Assembly (NCBI GenBank): GCA_049325575.1
Contig: JBMOLK010000244.1
Span: forward strand, 1-6,496
Length of the DNA stretch: 6,496 nucleotides
Source: JBMOLK01 sp049325575
GTDB lineage: Bacteria; Bacillota; Clostridia; Acetivibrionales; Acetivibrionaceae
Direction: 5' to 3'
This document shows positions 1 through 6,496 of this stretch, one piece after another (the stretch's first letter is position 1; each line of letters opens with the position of its first letter). Below the pieces are notes generated by a model, which saw nothing but the letters and a program-made list of their open reading frames with translations, made no database searches and was not told the DNA's origin. The position numbers were made by a program, and so were the translations under genes.

Positions 1-1701
1 CCAAACGGAAAAGCTGACAGAAAAGCACTTCCGGAGCCTATAGGAAGTATAAATACAGGCACGGAGTATGTTGAACCCACAGGGATAATAGAAAGGAAGC
101 TGGCTAAGATTTGGCAGGAAGTGCTGGGAGCTCTGAGAGTAGGCATAAATGATGACTTTTTTGAGCTGGGCGGCGATTCCATAAAAGCAATACAGGTAAT
201 TTCTTTGCTGGCACGGGAAGGGATAGATATAGAGGTTGAGGATATTCTTGTATACCGGACCATTTCCCGGATACTTCTTAATACAGATTATAAGAATAAC
301 TTAAAAGAATACGAACAAGGAGTGGCAGAGGGGAGCTTTGGCTTTACTCCTATAGTTCAGTGGTTTTTCAGCAGGGGATTTAGTAACCCGGGATATTATA
401 ATCAATCGGTCTTACTGGAACTTAAGAAGGATATAGATATTACAAATCTTGAAAAGGCTTTTAAAAAAATAGTAGAACACCATGACGGGTTAAGATTAAA
501 TTATTCTCCTGACACAAAAGAACTGTATTTTAATAACGAGCATTTACATAAGGGATTTAAAATTGAAACCTTTGATATTTCCGGGCTAGCGTTAGAAAAA
601 CAGGAGCAGGAAATGGAGAGGATAGGAGTGAAGCTTAAGTCTGAGTTTGATATAACAGACGGACTGCTTATTAAAGTTGCGGTTATTAATTTTGGTGTAA
701 GTGGTAGGAAGCTGCTTATTACGATACATCATCTGGTTATTGACGGGGTTTCCTGGAGGATTATACTGGAGGATTTATATACAGTATATACTTCCATAGA
801 GAACCAAAGAAAGGTTATTATGCCTAAGAAATCAGCTTCCTTAAAGGAATGTTATGAAAGAATGAGAACTTTAAAAGACAGCCCGAGGCTGCTGGAAGAA
901 AAAGAATTCTGGATTAGCAGCGACAGTGTTGGATTTAAGCTTCCCGAAGATTATGAAACACTGGACTGGAGCATATCTGCAAGGGCATCGGTAAAAGGAA
1001 GACTTGGCAAGGGTGAAACTGCAAAGCTTGTAAAAGAAGCACATAAGGCTTATAACACCTGCGTAGAGGATCTTCTTCTTACAGCTCTTGCGAAAACAAT
1101 AAATGAGTGGACAGGCTCACGTGAAATGGTAATAGAGATGGAAAACCACGGACGGAATATAGATGGCATAGATGTATCAAGAACGGTGGGGTGGTTTACA
1201 GTTATGTATCCCTTAAGGTTGGAGATCACCCGGGATAACACAGGGGAGCAGATCAGGGAAATAAAAGAGCAGATAAGAGAAGTTCCCGAAAACGGTATAG
1301 GGTATGGAATCCTGAAATACCTTGGGGGAGATATGCCAGAAAACAGGGGAAGAGTGCCGGAACTTAGATTTAACTACCTTGGACGTTTTGATAAAGAAGC
1401 AAATAATGATTTTTTTGCCTATTCCGATTTGTACAGCGGAAGCGATACATGCTCTACCAACCCTATTACAGCCAAATTAGAGATTAACTGCATGGTGGTA
1501 AACGATGTATTTGAACTTGATATATATTTTAACAAGAAGACATATAAGGAAGAAACCATACTGAATCTTAGAGATAAATACCTTGGAAACCTTATGGATA
1601 CGGTATTTTACACGACCACAAGTGATGATGTTTATTTTACACCATCAGACTTTGAAACACTGGATATTAACCAGGAAGATCTGGACATGCTGTTTGATTA
1701 A
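1..1701 (+). CDS. Nonribosomal peptide synthetase, C-terminal part (A end - PCP - E - donor COM tail); 5' end outside window
   Basis: The reading frame is open from the first base of the window to the TAA at 1699-1701, giving 566 residues with no start visible. Residue numbers count from the window edge. Residues 1-10 are the A10 motif (PNGKADRKAL), the last element of an A domain. Residues about 25-96 are a PCP with FFELGGDS and the phosphopantetheine serine at residue 60. Residues about 112-535 are an epimerization domain, which converts the PCP-bound aminoacyl or peptidyl residue between L and D forms. Residues 545-566 resemble donor COM tails such as that of TycA. The module therefore ends A-PCP-E, the usual C-terminus of an NRPS protein that hands a D-residue to a partner protein. 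The partner is very probably the gene starting at 1819. The amino acid cannot be predicted because the specificity-determining part of the A domain lies upstream. The enzyme is presumed cytoplasmic: no signal peptide or membrane segment is seen in the visible part. Confidence 0.96.
   Translation, partial: PNGKADRKALPEPIGSINTGTEYVEPTGIIERKLAKIWQEVLGALRVGINDDFFELGGDSIKAIQVISLLAREGIDIEVEDILVYRTISRILLNTDYKNNLKEYEQGVAEGSFGFTPIVQWFFSRGFSNPGYYNQSVLLELKKDIDITNLEKAFKKIVEHHDGLRLNYSPDTKELYFNNEHLHKGFKIETFDISGLALEKQEQEMERIGVKLKSEFDITDGLLIKVAVINFGVSGRKLLITIHHLVIDGVSWRIILEDLYTVYTSIENQRKVIMPKKSASLKECYERMRTLKDSPRLLEEKEFWISSDSVGFKLPEDYETLDWSISARASVKGRLGKGETAKLVKEAHKAYNTCVEDLLLTALAKTINEWTGSREMVIEMENHGRNIDGIDVSRTVGWFTVMYPLRLEITRDNTGEQIREIKEQIREVPENGIGYGILKYLGGDMPENRGRVPELRFNYLGRFDKEANNDFFAYSDLYSGSDTCSTNPITAKLEINCMVVNDVFELDIYFNKKTYKEETILNLRDKYLGNLMDTVFYTTTSDDVYFTPSDFETLDINQEDLDMLFD
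73..288 (+). other. PCP (thiolation) domain of the epimerizing module
   Basis: This domain carries the substrate as a thioester on a phosphopantetheine arm attached by a 4'-phosphopantetheinyl transferase. The motif DDFFELGGDSIKAIQ is visible, with the modified serine encoded at 178-180. The GGDS form, with Asp before the Ser, is typical of carrier domains that feed an E domain, whereas GGHS is typical of carriers that feed a C domain. This fits the E domain that follows directly. Domain limits are approximate. Confidence 0.93.
334..1605 (+). other. Epimerization (E) domain
   Basis: The E-domain signature motifs appear in order: PIVQWF (E1, residues 117-122), HHLVIDGVSW (E2, 243-252), CVEDLLLTAL (E3, about 345-354), ENHGRN (E4, 381-386), SRTVGWFT with a following YP (E5, 393-404), GIGYG (E6, 432-436) and FNYLGRFD (E7, 457-464). 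By alignment from memory with the gramicidin synthetase GrsA E domain, the important residues are present: second His of HHxxxD (244), Asp 248, Glu 381, Arg 385, Asn 458 and Tyr 459. I therefore infer an active epimerase. The odd point is E4, normally EGHGRE, which here has Asn at the second and last positions. A condensation domain is ruled out by the VSW extension of the His motif and the RTVGWFT and FNYLG motifs. Confidence 0.95.
1633..1698 (+). other. C-terminal donor communication-mediating (COM) tail
   Basis: The last 22 residues begin YFTPSDF and end EDLDMLFD. The TPSDF stretch followed by an acidic, hydrophobic short helix matches the donor COM segment after the E domains of Bacillus synthetases such as TycA. 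These tails dock onto the N-terminus of the next synthetase. The next gene begins with a fitting acceptor segment. The assignment is by motif resemblance only; specificity between partners cannot be read reliably by eye. Confidence 0.75.
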
Positions 1702-1818
1702 TACTTCTTGTGAAATTATGACTTTGGATAATTAACTTAAGAGTAATTCCATTACAAATTAGCATTGCACTGTTGATATAGAGCTTTATCTGCCTTAAAG
1801 GGGAGGGGCATTTTACAT
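1702..1818 (+). other. Intergenic gap between the two NRPS genes
   Basis: This AT-rich stretch of 117 bases separates two genes on the same strand and in the same frame. Other than the ribosome binding site near its end, I see no convincing promoter pair and no GC-rich hairpin followed by a T-run. The simplest reading is cotranscription of both genes. Its length is unremarkable for adjacent NRPS genes. Confidence 0.6.
1797..1806 (+). promoter_or_regulatory. Ribosome binding site for the second NRPS gene
   Basis: The purine run AAAGGGGAGG matches the Shine-Dalgarno consensus well and lies 12 bases before the ATG at 1819, slightly long but workable. It supports that ATG as the start. The nearest upstream in-frame stop is TGA at 1774-1776, and no other ATG in this frame occurs between that stop and 1819. 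Confidence 0.75.
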
Positions 1819-1860
1819 ATGAGTACTAAAAAGCTTGATAAGAAAAACATTGAGGATATT
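1819..1860 (+). other. N-terminal acceptor COM-like segment
   Basis: The protein starts MSTKKLDKKNIEDI and then enters LALTPMQEG. This layout, a short basic-then-acidic helix leading straight into L(T/S)PMQEG, resembles the acceptor COM region of TycB and GrsB, which begin in a similar way. It faces the acidic donor tail of the preceding gene product across the gene boundary. The docking function is inferred from resemblance and gene order. Confidence 0.65.
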
Positions 1861-4800
1861 TTGGCACTAACTCCAATGCAAGAGGGTATTCTCTTTCATT
1901 ATTTGAGTAATCCCAAAAGCAAGCAGTATTTTGAACAGCTAAGCTTAAGGCTGACCGGGTCGGTAGATATGGATGTGCTTAGAAAGGCTTGGAATTTCGT
2001 GGCTAAAACCAACGAGATCCTAAGGAATGTTTTCAGGTGGGAGAAGCTTGAAAAGCCGGTTCAAATAATTCTAAGGGAGTATGAAATTCCAATAAGGGAG
2101 CATGACTTTTCCGCGCTCCAAAGGGACGAAGGATTGGAGCGGCTCGATGATATAAAATCAAAGGATAGGGACGAAAATATAGACATAAGTACCGAACCTT
2201 TCAGAATAACCTTGTGCAAGCTGGAACAAGACAGGTATGAGATGGTTGTATCCAGCCACCATATATTATATGACGGTTGGAGCAACGCCATACTACTTAA
2301 AGAGTTTTTAGAGGCCTATCATACATTCTATGAAGGGCAGGAGCCGGTAAGACCTGTTAAGAACAGGTACAGGGAATTTGTAAAATGGCATCAGAGCCGG
2401 GATTTGGAAATACAGAAAAGTTACTGGAAAGAGTATCTCCAGGGGTTTGAGAGCAAGACACTGCTGCCCTATGACAGAAAAAAGCAGGGAGATATCAAGG
2501 AGGCGGAAGTTTACACGTATACCTTTGACAGGGATGCAGCAGAGAGAATCAAGGATTTTGCCAGACAGCGGAAGGTGACTACGGCGTCAATTTTATATGC
2601 AGCCTGGGGAGTGCTGCTTCAAAGATACAATAGTACTGATGATGTAGTCTTCGGTACAACCGTATCGGGCAGGACGGCGAAAATCAAGGATATAGAAAAT
2701 ATTGCAGGACTTTTTATTAACACACCACCTCTAAGGATAAGGCTGGAGTCAGGTCAATGCGTATCCGGACTGCTTAATGAAATAGAGAGATCCCTTAGGG
2801 AGCGGGGACAGTTTGAAGATACACCGCTGACGGACATTAAGGCATGCAGCTCCATGGACAGCAAAGAGACGCTCTTTGACTCCATAATGGTAATTGAAAA
2901 TTACCCTCTGGACAAGCAGTTGAGCAGTGATGGCAGCCATATAAAAATCGAGTCATTTTCAATGTTTGAGATGACAAACTTTGATATAGCAGTTGCAGTA
3001 TCAGTATTTGAAGGCGTAGAGGTGAAGTTTGTCTATAATGGAGACATATTCTACCCTGAAACGATAGAAAGGATGTCAGGGCATTTAATAAATATTATCA
3101 ACTGTATGATTGGAAATCCGAACATTGATGTATCAAAAATAGACATTTTGTCAAGTGCTGAGAGGGATTGGCTATTACAAACCTATAATAATACCACTTC
3201 TTTGTACCCGCGTGACAAGACACTAAGCCAGCTGTTTGAGGAGCAGGTCAGGAGGGTTCCCGATAACACAGCACTGGTATTTGAAGGTGTTGAGCTGACA
3301 TACAGGGAACTGAATGAAGAGGCCAACAGGTTTGCAAGATTCTTAAGGAAAAAAGGAGTAGAGGCAGAGAGTATAGTAGGTCTATTAATGGAACGTTCCT
3401 TCGGTATGATAATTGCAATTCTAGGTATTCTAAAGGCAGGCGGAGCATATCTTCCCATAGACCCCGATTATCCCTTTGAAAGGGTTGATTCTATTATCAG
3501 TGACTCTGGTGCAGGGCATCTGGTCACAAATATGGAGCTTAGCCGCAAGCTTTTACCTGGAGGGAATGGAAGTTTAGAAGGTTCTTCTGCCCAAATACTT
3601 CTAATGGATGGACCGGACAGCGATTTTAGCCGGGAAAGTATCCAGGATATTGAGTGCATAAACCTGCCCTCAAGTCCTGCGTATGTAATGTATACATCAG
3701 GTTCAACCGGTATGCCCAAAGGTACGCTTACTACACACTATAATATCAGCAGGGTGGTCAAAAATACCAATTATATTGATATTACAGATAAGGATATTCT
3801 TCTGCAGCTATCCAACTATGCTTTTGACGGTTCTACTTTCGATATTTTCGGAGCTTTACTAAATGGAGCGAAACTTGTCCTTGTCAACAGGCAAACGATT
3901 CTGGACATTATTGGGCTGTCTAACTTAATTAGAAATGAGAAGATAACAGTATTCTTTGTGACAACAGCTTTGTTTAATACTCTGGCTGATCTTAATGTTG
4001 AATGCTTTGAAAACGTCAGAAAGGTACTCTTTGGAGGAGAAAGGGTATCTGTGCCTCACGTGAGGAAGGTATTGGATCACGTGGGACCAGGCAGGGTAAT
4101 ACATGTATACGGTCCAACCGAAAGTACGGTTTTTGCTTCATACCATTTTGTGGATAGGGTGGATGAGGAAGCGGCTACTATACCAATAGGAAAGCCTTTA
4201 TCCAATACACAAATATATATTGTAGATAAAAACAATAACCTTCAGCCTTTTGGAGCACAGGGAGAACTGTGCATTGCAGGAGACGGACTGGCAAAAGGAT
4301 ACCTAAACCGGCCTGAACTAACAGTGGAAAAGTTTGTCCCAAACCCCTTTGTAGTTAAAAGCGGACAGGAAACTTGGGACAACGGAAATCAACGGGAAGA
4401 TAATCGCAAGTTAATGTATAGGACCGGGGACCTTGCCAGGTGGCTGCCTGACGGAAGCATCGAGTTCCTGGACAGGATAGACACCCAGGTGAAGCTTAGG
4501 GGATTTAGGATAGAACTAGGGGAAATCGAATCACAACTGCTGGAGTATGAGGGTGTGAAGGAAGCAGTAGTGTTTGCTAGGGAAGATAAAGAGGGGAACA
4601 AATACCTTTGTGCATACTTCACCTCACAAAGTGAGATTGCTTTGTCAGGACTTAGGGAGCGCTTGCTTGGAAAGCTTCCGGCTTATATGGTGCCATCAAG
4701 CTTTGTAAGGCTTGAAAAGATGCCCTTAAATTCCAATGGAAAGATAAACAAAAAGGCTCTACCCGAGCCCGAAACGAATGAAGTCAAAGGAAAGAACTAT

Positions 4801-6496
4801 ATAGCTCCGGGGGGCGAAACAGAGGAAAAACTGGCTAAACTATGGCAGGAAGTGCTGGGGACTCAAAGGGTAGGCGCAAAAGATAATTTCTTTGAATTGG
4901 GCGGACACTCCCTAAAAGCTACCGTTCTCGCTTCACGTATACACAAGGAGCTCAATAAGTCAGTCCCTTTGGCACAAATACTCAATACGCAGAACCTAAG
5001 GGAGCTTGCCGGCTATATAGATGGTGCAGAAAAAAACATATACTCCCAAATTAAGCCTGTAGAGGAAAATCAGGATTATATAAAAGGCACATACCCTAAG
5101 GGCGTTTATCCTGCATCATCCTCCCAGAAGAGAATGTTTGTACAGCAGCAGTTTGAAGGAATAGGTACAAGCTACAATATGCCTTTGGCAATGACTATAG
5201 AAGGCGGACTTAATCCTGTAAGAGCTAAGGAGATTTTGGAAAGTCTTGTGATGCGGCATGAACCTCTTAGGACATCTTTCGAGATCTATAACGGAGAAAT
5301 AGTTCAGAGGGTACATAAGGATGTGAATTTTAAGATCACTTGTTTGGAGTACGGGGGGGAAAATGCGGACAGCATACTTAAAGAGCTTATAAGACCCTTT
5401 GATCTGGATAAAGCCCCTTTGATCCGTGCTGCAGTGGTGAAGGTCCAGGAGGGCAGACATATTCTCCTCCTTGATATGCACCACATAATATCAGATGGGG
5501 TTTCAATTGCTGTATTGGTAAAGGAATTTGAAGACCTTTACAATGGAAAAAGACTGCCTGATTTGAGCATTCAATACAAAGATTTCTCATACTGGTACAA
5601 TAAACTTCTTGAAGGACCCTCCATGAAAAAGCAGGAAGAATACTGGGTAAATGTTTTAGATGGAGAGATTCCTGTCCTTAACATGCCTTCAGATTTTAAC
5701 AGATCGGATAACAGGACTTTTGACGGGGATATTGTAGAGTTTAGTTTTGGAGATGAGACTTCTTCTCTACTCCATACTCTTGCTAAAAAGCACGGGGTAA
5801 CGCTCAATACGCTGCTTCTGTCCCTTTACACTGCTCTTTTATACCGGTATACCGGGCAGCAGGATATTAGTGTAGGTTCGCTGGTAGCCGGAAGGAACCA
5901 TCCTGATGTGGAAAATATGATGGGGATGTTTAATAACTTCCTTCCTATAAGGAATAGGTTTGACCCTGACAGCACTTTTGCAGAACTCCTTGATTGTGTA
6001 AGCAGCACAGTCTTGAGGGCATACGAAAACCAGGACTATCCTTACGACAAGATGGTGGAGAAGCTGGCCGGCAGGACAGAGCGCTCAAGAAACCCGTTCT
6101 TTGATACCATGCTTATTTTGCACAATGAGCTGGAGCAAGATATCAGTCCTGTAATACATGGGCTGTCCTTTAACATGTATAAGTTAAATTCCTGTACATC
6201 TAAACTGGACTTTAAACTGGATGTATATTTAAATAAATCAGGTTGTATGGAATGTACGCTGGAATACAATACGGGACTATTCAGGAAAGAGACCATTGAA
6301 AGGCTTGCAAAGCACTTCATAAACATAGTAGATGAGATAATTCAAAGGCCTTGTAAGAAAATATCAGAAATAGAAATGCTGACAGAAGAGGAAAAGAATC
6401 AGATACTTTTTGATTTTAACAATACAAAGGCCGGATACCCCATGGACAAGACAATCCCCCGGGTATTTGAGGAGCAGGTGGAAAGGATGCCTCATA
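1819..6496 (+). CDS. Nonribosomal peptide synthetase, N-terminal part (acceptor COM - C(DCL) - A(Ile) - PCP - C(LCL) - start of A); 3' end outside window
   Basis: The frame is open from ATG 1819 to the window end, 1559 codons without a stop. I checked the translation line by line. Domain order by residue: acceptor COM-like head 1-14, C domain about 13-444, A domain about 470-985, PCP about 993-1069, second C domain about 1089-1519, then the start of another A domain to 1559. The protein accepts a chain from the upstream synthetase, adds one residue predicted to be isoleucine, and passes it to a second module. It begins with a C domain, so it is an elongation rather than an initiation protein. 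The first C domain is DCL-like and the second LCL-like, which matches an upstream E domain and the absence of one after the first PCP. The protein presumably continues with at least A and PCP domains; its termination mode is unknown. Confidence 0.97.
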   Translation, partial: MSTKKLDKKNIEDILALTPMQEGILFHYLSNPKSKQYFEQLSLRLTGSVDMDVLRKAWNFVAKTNEILRNVFRWEKLEKPVQIILREYEIPIREHDFSALQRDEGLERLDDIKSKDRDENIDISTEPFRITLCKLEQDRYEMVVSSHHILYDGWSNAILLKEFLEAYHTFYEGQEPVRPVKNRYREFVKWHQSRDLEIQKSYWKEYLQGFESKTLLPYDRKKQGDIKEAEVYTYTFDRDAAERIKDFARQRKVTTASILYAAWGVLLQRYNSTDDVVFGTTVSGRTAKIKDIENIAGLFINTPPLRIRLESGQCVSGLLNEIERSLRERGQFEDTPLTDIKACSSMDSKETLFDSIMVIENYPLDKQLSSDGSHIKIESFSMFEMTNFDIAVAVSVFEGVEVKFVYNGDIFYPETIERMSGHLINIINCMIGNPNIDVSKIDILSSAERDWLLQTYNNTTSLYPRDKTLSQLFEEQVRRVPDNTALVFEGVELTYRELNEEANRFARFLRKKGVEAESIVGLLMERSFGMIIAILGILKAGGAYLPIDPDYPFERVDSIISDSGAGHLVTNMELSRKLLPGGNGSLEGSSAQILLMDGPDSDFSRESIQDIECINLPSSPAYVMYTSGSTGMPKGTLTTHYNISRVVKNTNYIDITDKDILLQLSNYAFDGSTFDIFGALLNGAKLVLVNRQTILDIIGLSNLIRNEKITVFFVTTALFNTLADLNVECFENVRKVLFGGERVSVPHVRKVLDHVGPGRVIHVYGPTESTVFASYHFVDRVDEEAATIPIGKPLSNTQIYIVDKNNNLQPFGAQGELCIAGDGLAKGYLNRPELTVEKFVPNPFVVKSGQETWDNGNQREDNRKLMYRTGDLARWLPDGSIEFLDRIDTQVKLRGFRIELGEIESQLLEYEGVKEAVVFAREDKEGNKYLCAYFTSQSEIALSGLRERLLGKLPAYMVPSSFVRLEKMPLNSNGKINKKALPEPETNEVKGKNYIAPGGETEEKLAKLWQEVLGTQRVGAKDNFFELGGHSLKATVLASRIHKELNKSVPLAQILNTQNLRELAGYIDGAEKNIYSQIKPVEENQDYIKGTYPKGVYPASSSQKRMFVQQQFEGIGTSYNMPLAMTIEGGLNPVRAKEILESLVMRHEPLRTSFEIYNGEIVQRVHKDVNFKITCLEYGGENADSILKELIRPFDLDKAPLIRAAVVKVQEGRHILLLDMHHIISDGVSIAVLVKEFEDLYNGKRLPDLSIQYKDFSYWYNKLLEGPSMKKQEEYWVNVLDGEIPVLNMPSDFNRSDNRTFDGDIVEFSFGDETSSLLHTLAKKHGVTLNTLLLSLYTALLYRYTGQQDISVGSLVAGRNHPDVENMMGMFNNFLPIRNRFDPDSTFAELLDCVSSTVLRAYENQDYPYDKMVEKLAGRTERSRNPFFDTMLILHNELEQDISPVIHGLSFNMYKLNSCTSKLDFKLDVYLNKSGCMECTLEYNTGLFRKETIERLAKHFINIVDEIIQRPCKKISEIEMLTEEEKNQILFDFNNTKAGYPMDKTIPRVFEEQVERMPH
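1855..3150 (+). other. Condensation domain, DCL type (first module)
   Basis: This domain forms the peptide bond between the upstream donor and the residue loaded by the adjacent A domain. Motifs seen: LTPMQEGILFH (residues 17-27), NEILRNVF (65-72), HHILYDGW (147-154, catalytic second His 148 and Gly 153), YREFVKW (184-190), IAGLFINTPPLR (295-306) and LFDSIMVIENYP (352-363). The LTPMQEG opening and HHxxxDGW form are characteristic of C domains that take a D-configured donor, as in TycB and GrsB. This agrees with the E domain ending the upstream protein. The active-site motif is intact, so the domain is inferred to be functional. Confidence 0.92.
3226..4773 (+). other. Adenylation domain, predicted isoleucine-activating
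   Basis: This domain activates an amino acid with ATP and loads it on the next PCP. Core motifs appear in order: LTYREL (A1, residues 493-498), LKAGGAYLPID (A2, 538-548), YTSGSTGMPKG (A3, 625-635), FDGS (A4, 669-672), YGPTE (A5, 764-768), GELCIAGDGLAKGYL (A6, from 815), YRTGDLARW (A7, 867-875), RIDTQVKLRGFRIELGEIE (A8, 886-904), LPAYMVP (A9, 953-959) and NGKINKKAL (A10, 973-981). Hand alignment to GrsA gives the code Asp670, Gly671, Phe674, Phe713, Leu737, Gly739, Val763, Val771, Phe772, Lys975. This is one residue from the isoleucine code DGFFLGVVYK. Valine or another branched residue remains possible. Oddities: Asp replaces the usual Gly just before the RID of A8, and there are extra polar residues just before A7. 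Confidence 0.93.
4795..5025 (+). other. PCP (thiolation) domain of the predicted Ile module
   Basis: The carrier motif DNFFELGGHSLKAT is visible, with the phosphopantetheine serine at residue 1031 encoded at 4909-4911. The GGHS form is typical of carriers that hand on to a C domain rather than an E domain, and a C domain does follow. The carried residue should therefore remain L. Confidence 0.94.
5083..6375 (+). other. Condensation domain, LCL type (second module)
   Basis: Motifs seen: YPASSSQKRMFVQQQ (residues 1097-1111), MRHEPLRTSF (about 1145-1154), HHIISDGVS (1221-1229, catalytic second His 1222), YKDFSYW (about 1254-1260), MGMFNNFLPIRN (about 1368-1379), DYPYDKMVE (about 1427-1434) and NPFFDTMLILHN (about 1445-1456). 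HHIISDG followed by VS and the SSxQKR opening are characteristic of C domains that use an L-configured donor. It would join the predicted L-Ile to the next residue. Compared with the common VGMFVNTL form, the fifth motif has Asn and Phe substitutions; the catalytic motif is intact. Confidence 0.92.
6406..6496 (+). other. C-A linker and first residues of a second adenylation domain (cut by window end)
   Basis: The stretch FNNTKAGYPMDKT followed by FEEQVERMP repeats the linker and A-domain start of the first module (YNNTTSLYPRDKT, FEEQVRRVPD at about 3184-3270). It shows that another A domain begins here. No specificity-determining residues lie inside the window, so the substrate is unknown. 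Confidence 0.85.

Noticed and set aside
121..123. GTG as a possible start of the first gene
   Set aside because: It lies inside the PCP domain (the V of WQEVLG), and the same frame is open upstream to base 1 with A10 motif coding. The real start is outside the window.
1726..1750. Imperfect inverted repeat (GG..AATTA / TAATT..CC) after the first gene
   Set aside because: The stem is short, AT-rich and bulged, with no T-run after it. It is too weak to call a terminator or operator.
1773..1801. TTGATA as a possible -35 box before the second gene
   Set aside because: At normal spacing the -10 position reads TAAAGG, which is poor and overlaps the ribosome binding site, so a promoter is not supported.
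1702..1818. A small gene, leader peptide or structured RNA in the gap
   Set aside because: The gap is only 117 bases, with stops in the frame continuing from the first gene, no start preceded by a ribosome binding site other than that of the second NRPS gene, and no strong structure.
1050..6326. Many reverse-strand open frames of 60-122 codons (for example 3183-3458, 5116-5484 and 6042-6326)
   Set aside because: All but a few flanking bases lie opposite well-conserved NRPS domains, they overlap one another, and their translations show no recognizable family. They are shadows of the forward genes.
1..6496. Thioesterase, methyltransferase, cyclization or reductase domains, or a mobile element
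   Set aside because: Every coding stretch is accounted for by A, PCP, E, C and docking segments. No GxSxG thioesterase context, SAM-binding motif, DxxxxD cyclization motif, transposase or terminal inverted repeats were seen.

Overview
The window is a fragment of a nonribosomal peptide synthetase (NRPS) assembly line. It holds two same-strand genes, and both run off the window. Arg is mostly AGG/AGA, Ile is often ATA, and the base composition looks low to moderate in GC by eye (not computed). Together with the protein resemblance to Bacillus-type tyrocidine and gramicidin synthetases, this suggests a Firmicute, most likely of the Clostridia or a relative. Genus-level assignment is not possible from this sequence.

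Layout: positions 1-1701 are the 3' end of an NRPS gene. It encodes the last residues of an adenylation (A) domain, a peptidyl carrier protein (PCP) with the GGDS active site, an epimerization (E) domain with most catalytic residues intact, and a short C-terminal tail resembling a donor communication-mediating (COM) domain. Positions 1702-1818 are a 117-base gap with a purine-rich ribosome binding site but no convincing promoter or terminator. Positions 1819-6496 are the 5' part of a second NRPS gene, open over its whole visible length (1559 codons). It encodes an acceptor COM-like N-terminus, a DCL-type condensation (C) domain, a complete A domain, a PCP with the GGHS active site, an LCL-type C domain and the first residues of another A domain.

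How it works together: the first protein ends by epimerizing an amino acid, or the growing chain, on its PCP. The matching tail and head segments should dock it onto the second protein. That protein's first C domain is of the type that takes a D-configured donor and joins it to the residue loaded by its own A domain. The ten-residue specificity code read from this A domain is DGFFLGVVFK, one residue away from a well-known isoleucine code (DGFFLGVVYK). The module lacks an E domain and is followed by an LCL-type C domain, so this residue should stay L. The fragment therefore predicts ...-D-Xaa-L-Ile-Yaa-..., with Xaa and Yaa unreadable because their A domains lie outside the window. No thioesterase, tailoring, transport, resistance or regulatory gene is visible, and the final product cannot be named. 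I found no RNA gene, mobile element, CRISPR array or non-NRPS system in the window.
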